DNA of 64,000 nt from a gamma proteobacterium SCGC AAA076-P13 (GTDB lineage Bacteria > Pseudomonadota > Gammaproteobacteria > Magnimaribacterales > D2472): positions 231,810 through 295,809 of the forward strand of contig ARRA01000001.1 of assembly GCA_000384935.1 (NCBI GenBank). The letters are read 5' to 3'. Below the pieces are notes generated by a model. That model ran no database searches, was not told the origin of the DNA, and saw nothing but the letters and a program-made list of their open reading frames with translations. Below are positions 61,101 through 64,000 of this stretch, one piece after another (the stretch's first letter is position 1; every line of letters starts with the position of its first letter). The translations under genes were made by a program, and so were the position numbers.

Positions 61101-62363
61101 TTATAATGATGTATAAAAACTAAATAATTCTTCAATTGAGACAGTTTCCTGGTCTTTAAGTTCATCATTTAAAAACTTAATAACAGCAGTTCCGTCCCTC
61201 AACTCTTCTTCTCCGATAATAATTGCATATTCAGAATTATTTTTATTTGCTTTTCTGAGTTTGGATTTAAGACTTCCATCAGATAGCTGTAAATCTAAAA
61301 TAATATTACTATTCAGAGACCTAAGTTGGTGGGCTATTTTATATGGTTTTGACTCTAAATTGCTAGTTAGGGTTAGAAATGAAACAACTTTATTTGAGGT
61401 TGTAATGTCCTTTATCAAGCTTGCAAACCTCTCTACCCCAATTGCCATCCCGATTGATGGAAGATTTTTACCACCCAGCTTTAATGAAAGATGGTCATAT
61501 CTGCCTCCACCTAAAAAAGAATCTTGAGCGCCAAGCTCTGATGATATTGCCTCAAACACAAATCCAGAATAATAATCTAGACCTCTGACAAGAGTATAAT
61601 CAATCTCTATATTGCATATATCTTTATATTCATTTTGAATATTTTCTAAAAGAGATAATGCTGAAGGTTTAATAAACTCTCTTATAGATGGAGCGTTTTT
61701 AAGAATTGATTGTGTTTCTTTATTTTTTGAATCAAGCACTCTTAAAGGATTTTTAGTAAGTCTTATTAAGTCTTTTTCATCAAGGCTATTTTTAAATGGC
61801 TCGAGATATTCTATTAATGCATCACAAAATAATTTTTTACTTTCCTTATCGCCCAAATGATTAATTTTAATTGAACAATTTTTAAGTTTAAATTCTTCAA
61901 TAATGGAGCAAACCATTGATATTATTTCATACTCGGGCGCTCCCTCTTCATAACCAAGTATTTCAACTCCTGCTTGATAAAACTGTCTATATCTTCCTTT
62001 TTGCGGTCTTTCATATCTCCACATTGGGCCGAGATACCATAACTTATGATTAGTTTGATCAAGTTTTTTTTCTATTATTGCTCTAATAGCACTTGCAGTA
62101 CCTTCTGGTCTTAAGGCGATGTTCTTTTCATTTCTATCATTAAAAGAATAGATTTCTTTGTTAACAATGTCCGAAGCATCTCCAGCAGAACGAATAAATA
62201 GATTGGTGTCTTCTAAGGCTGGTGTTCTTATCTCACTATATTTATAGTTGGTAAAAACTTTTTTTATTCTTTTTTCTGTCTCGAATATTTTTACAGAAAT
62301 ATTTTCTATATCACCATCATCATAATGATCTAACATACCAGTTAATGAGTGAATTTTATCCAT
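61101..62363 (-). CDS. hisS: Histidyl-tRNA synthetase
   Basis: 420 residues from ATG 62363, which has AAGGAG 6-7 bases before it; an in-frame ATG at 62378 lies inside ispG and lacks such a site. Class II motifs: motif 2 WRYERPQKGRYRQFYQ, HisA-like region LVRGLDYYSGFVFEA, and motif 3 GGGRYDHL with GIGVER-like MAIGVERF. C-terminal anticodon domain from about 325. Charges tRNA-His. Confidence 0.96.
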   Translation of the reverse strand: MDKIHSLTGMLDHYDDGDIENISVKIFETEKRIKKVFTNYKYSEIRTPALEDTNLFIRSAGDASDIVNKEIYSFNDRNEKNIALRPEGTASAIRAIIEKKLDQTNHKLWYLGPMWRYERPQKGRYRQFYQAGVEILGYEEGAPEYEIISMVCSIIEEFKLKNCSIKINHLGDKESKKLFCDALIEYLEPFKNSLDEKDLIRLTKNPLRVLDSKNKETQSILKNAPSIREFIKPSALSLLENIQNEYKDICNIEIDYTLVRGLDYYSGFVFEAISSELGAQDSFLGGGRYDHLSLKLGGKNLPSIGMAIGVERFASLIKDITTSNKVVSFLTLTSNLESKPYKIAHQLRSLNSNIILDLQLSDGSLKSKLRKANKNNSEYAIIIGEEELRDGTAVIKFLNDELKDQETVSIEELFSFYTSL

Positions 62364-62364
62364 T

Positions 62365-63465
62365 TCAGCTCCTTGCAATTATCTCAACAGAGTCTCTTAA
62401 AGAAATTTTTGTCCTTACTTTATCCTCGATTTCTTTAACAATGTCTGCACTATTAATTTTTTTGTCAGGTGCTCCATCGACATATAATAAGTTTTGAGGG
62501 CTTGCTCCTGTTAGACCAATTTCTGCTGCTTTACTTTCTCCGGGACCATTAACATAACAACCTATCACAGCGACCTCGATATCTTCAGTGATATCTTCAA
62601 GGCGCTCTTCTAACTCGTTGACTACTTCGATTACATTAAAATTTTGACGTGAACAGCTTGGACATGCAATTATCTTTACACCCCTACTTCGAATATTTAA
62701 ACTTCTTAAAATATCCCAACCTATTTTTATTTCATCTACCGGATCAGATGCGAGTGAAATTCTTATAGTATCTCCAATACCCTCAGAAAGGAGCATTCCG
62801 ATACCAATTGATGACTTTACAGTTCCTGCTCTATAGCTTCCAGCTTCAGTAATACCTAAATGAAGGGGTTGATCGATTAACTTAGATATTTTTCTATAAG
62901 CCTCTACAGTCATTTCAATATTAGATGCTTTAAGACTCATTTTATAGTTATCAAAATTAAACTTGTCCAAGATATCTACATGCCTTAGAGCTGATTCAAC
63001 TAATGCATCTGCATTCGGTTCTCCATATTTTTTTTGAAGATCTTTCTCAAGAGAACCCGCATTGACACCCACTCTTATTGGCACATTATTATATTTAGCA
63101 GCATTAATTACTTCAGCGATTCTATCTTCTTTTCCAATATTTCCAGGGTTGATTCTTAGGCAGTCTGCAGTATCTGCAACCTCAAGAGCAATTTTATAGT
63201 CAAAGTGGATGTCTGCAACCAAAGGAATATCTACAGATTTTCTAATTTCTTTAAATGCAGCCGCTTCATCGAAACCTGGTACAGATACTCTTACAATGTC
63301 TGCTCCAGCAGCTTGTAAGTCATTAATTTGATTAATGGTAGAGAGAACATCACATGTATTTGTATTAGTCATTGACTGGACACTAATTGGATTATTATTT
63401 CCAACAAGCACTCCACCAACATCAACAAGTTTGGTGTTTTTTCTGGTTATCCAATTACTCATCAT
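62365..63465 (-). CDS. ispG: 4-hydroxy-3-methylbut-2-en-1-yl diphosphate synthase IspG
   Basis: 366 residues, the compact gammaproteobacterial type. TIM-barrel start [19 protein letters not shown], and iron-sulfur cysteines in [12 protein letters not shown] and [12 protein letters not shown], followed by the NGPGE loop. It makes HMBPP, the substrate of IspH (35648-36583). Overlaps rodZ by 11 bases. Confidence 0.97.
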   Translation of the reverse strand: MMSNWITRKNTKLVDVGGVLVGNNNPISVQSMTNTNTCDVLSTINQINDLQAAGADIVRVSVPGFDEAAAFKEIRKSVDIPLVADIHFDYKIALEVADTADCLRINPGNIGKEDRIAEVINAAKYNNVPIRVGVNAGSLEKDLQKKYGEPNADALVESALRHVDILDKFNFDNYKMSLKASNIEMTVEAYRKISKLIDQPLHLGITEAGSYRAGTVKSSIGIGMLLSEGIGDTIRISLASDPVDEIKIGWDILRSLNIRSRGVKIIACPSCSRQNFNVIEVVNELEERLEDITEDIEVAVIGCYVNGPGESKAAEIGLTGASPQNLLYVDGAPDKKINSADIVKEIEDKVRTKISLRDSVEIIARS

Positions 63466-64000
63466 TAAAAATAATAGTGTTTACATTAAGTCTATTAGCA
63501 TTGGTAATAAAATCAATCTTAATACCGTTATATGTTCCTGTTACTGCATCGACATTTCCAACAACAACTTTGTAGGGCTTTTGCATAATTTTGTTATAAA
63601 TATCACCTTCATTGAATAACTGACTTACTAAAAGAATGTCTTTTGAGTATATTTCCACCCAACATTCTTTTGTAAATAATAATTGAAGATTATTTGTAGG
63701 CAAAACAGGCTCAATAGTTAAATTGGTACTAGCCTCTATATCTTCTGACATGTTATTTGCTTTAACAATTTCTGTTAATTCATAGAGTTCTTCTTCTTTA
63801 ATATTCTGTTCTATCTTTTGTGTGCTGTCTTTAACTGAAAAGGAATTTAATAAAATAGAAATTGTTAAAATTAAAAGTGCTAAACCAAATACAATAATAA
63901 ATTTTTTAAAAGATCTATTAAAAACAGCCACTGATTTTTTAACGATTTGATCTTTTCTATTTTCTTGAACATATATTGATGGGAACTCGCATTGTATGTT
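63455..64000 (-). CDS. rodZ: Cytoskeletal protein RodZ, 3' part
   Basis: The frame stays open to the window edge, so 181 C-terminal residues are visible and the helix-turn-helix N-terminus lies beyond 64000; the GTG at 63931 is not the start. One membrane helix ([20 protein letters not shown]) is followed by a short periplasmic linker and the RodZ C-terminal domain (DUF4115): [36 protein letters not shown] and a final strand. RodZ couples MreB to the elongasome and cell shape. The order rodZ-ispG-hisS matches E. coli. Confidence 0.92.
   Translation of the reverse strand, partial: NIQCEFPSIYVQENRKDQIVKKSVAVFNRSFKKFIIVFGLALLILTISILLNSFSVKDSTQKIEQNIKEEELYELTEIVKANNMSEDIEASTNLTIEPVLPTNNLQLLFTKECWVEIYSKDILLVSQLFNEGDIYNKIMQKPYKVVVGNVDAVTGTYNGIKIDFITNANRLNVNTIIFNDE

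Overview
The window is a strongly AT-rich, tightly packed piece of a gammaproteobacterial chromosome. Gene order is typical of that class: smc-zipA, ccmABCDEFGHI, murJ-ribF-ileS-lspA-ispH, sdhCDAB-sucAB-lpd-sucCD, and rodZ-ispG-hisS-yfgM-bamB-der. Very short spacers, ATGA-type overlaps, two tandem TonB-dependent receptors and a urate-hydroxylase-type membrane domain suggest a streamlined marine heterotroph of the SAR86 type. That assignment is my inference; no 16S gene is present. Nearly all genes lie on the minus strand. There are no insertion sequences, prophage blocks or CRISPR arrays.

Layout. 1-2673 (+): the 3' part of a large M16 metallopeptidase. 2674-16181 (-): one unbroken run with no spacer above about 40 bases, read in order as metY, a glycosyltransferase-like gene, ccmA-I (cytochrome c maturation, including a 57-codon ccmD), smc, zipA, an ATP-dependent DNA ligase and a lipoprotein transglycosylase. 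metY is preceded by a good sigma70 promoter and what looks like a SAM-II riboswitch. 16384-17145 (+): cupin and MerC-like membrane protein. 17142-18614 (-): secreted nuclease/phosphatase-fold protein and thioesterase. 18677-24306 (-): two TonB-dependent receptors, each with its own terminator. 24438-26581 (-): yidD and thrS, then tRNA-Arg(CCT) on +. 26793-33297 (-): NTF2-like secreted protein, PNPOx-family protein, cysS, maf, folE, PuuD-type membrane domain, groEL, groES. 33395-42713 (-): vanZ-like, ampG, ampD, ispH, lspA, ileS, ribF, murJ, msrB. 42777-45092 (-): small putative winged-helix protein, pdxB, acyltransferase. 45202-46560 (+): MATE exporter. 46557-57789 (-): possible phage-type ssDNA-binding protein, then the TCA block sucD, sucC, lpd, sucB, sucA, sdhB, sdhA, sdhD, sdhC. 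57875-64000 (-): der, bamB, yfgM-like, hisS, ispG and the 3' part of rodZ.

How the genes work together. The TCA block carries 2-oxoglutarate to fumarate and feeds quinone. The ccm set supplies c-type cytochromes for the same respiratory chain. murJ, ampG, ampD and the transglycosylase handle peptidoglycan export and recycling; zipA and rodZ place division and cell-shape machinery.

Most unusual content. (1) The SMC protein has both ATPase head halves intact but shows no recognisable hinge; instead both coiled-coil arms carry an internal duplication. (2) A phage-like ATP-dependent DNA ligase sits directly after zipA, where gammaproteobacteria normally keep NAD-dependent ligA. (3) A SAM-II-like riboswitch with a near-consensus promoter heads the metY/ccm/smc run. 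(4) A small protein resembling phage T7 gp2.5-type ssDNA-binding proteins follows sucD. (5) All three protein-protein convergent pairs end at abutting or overlapping stop codons.
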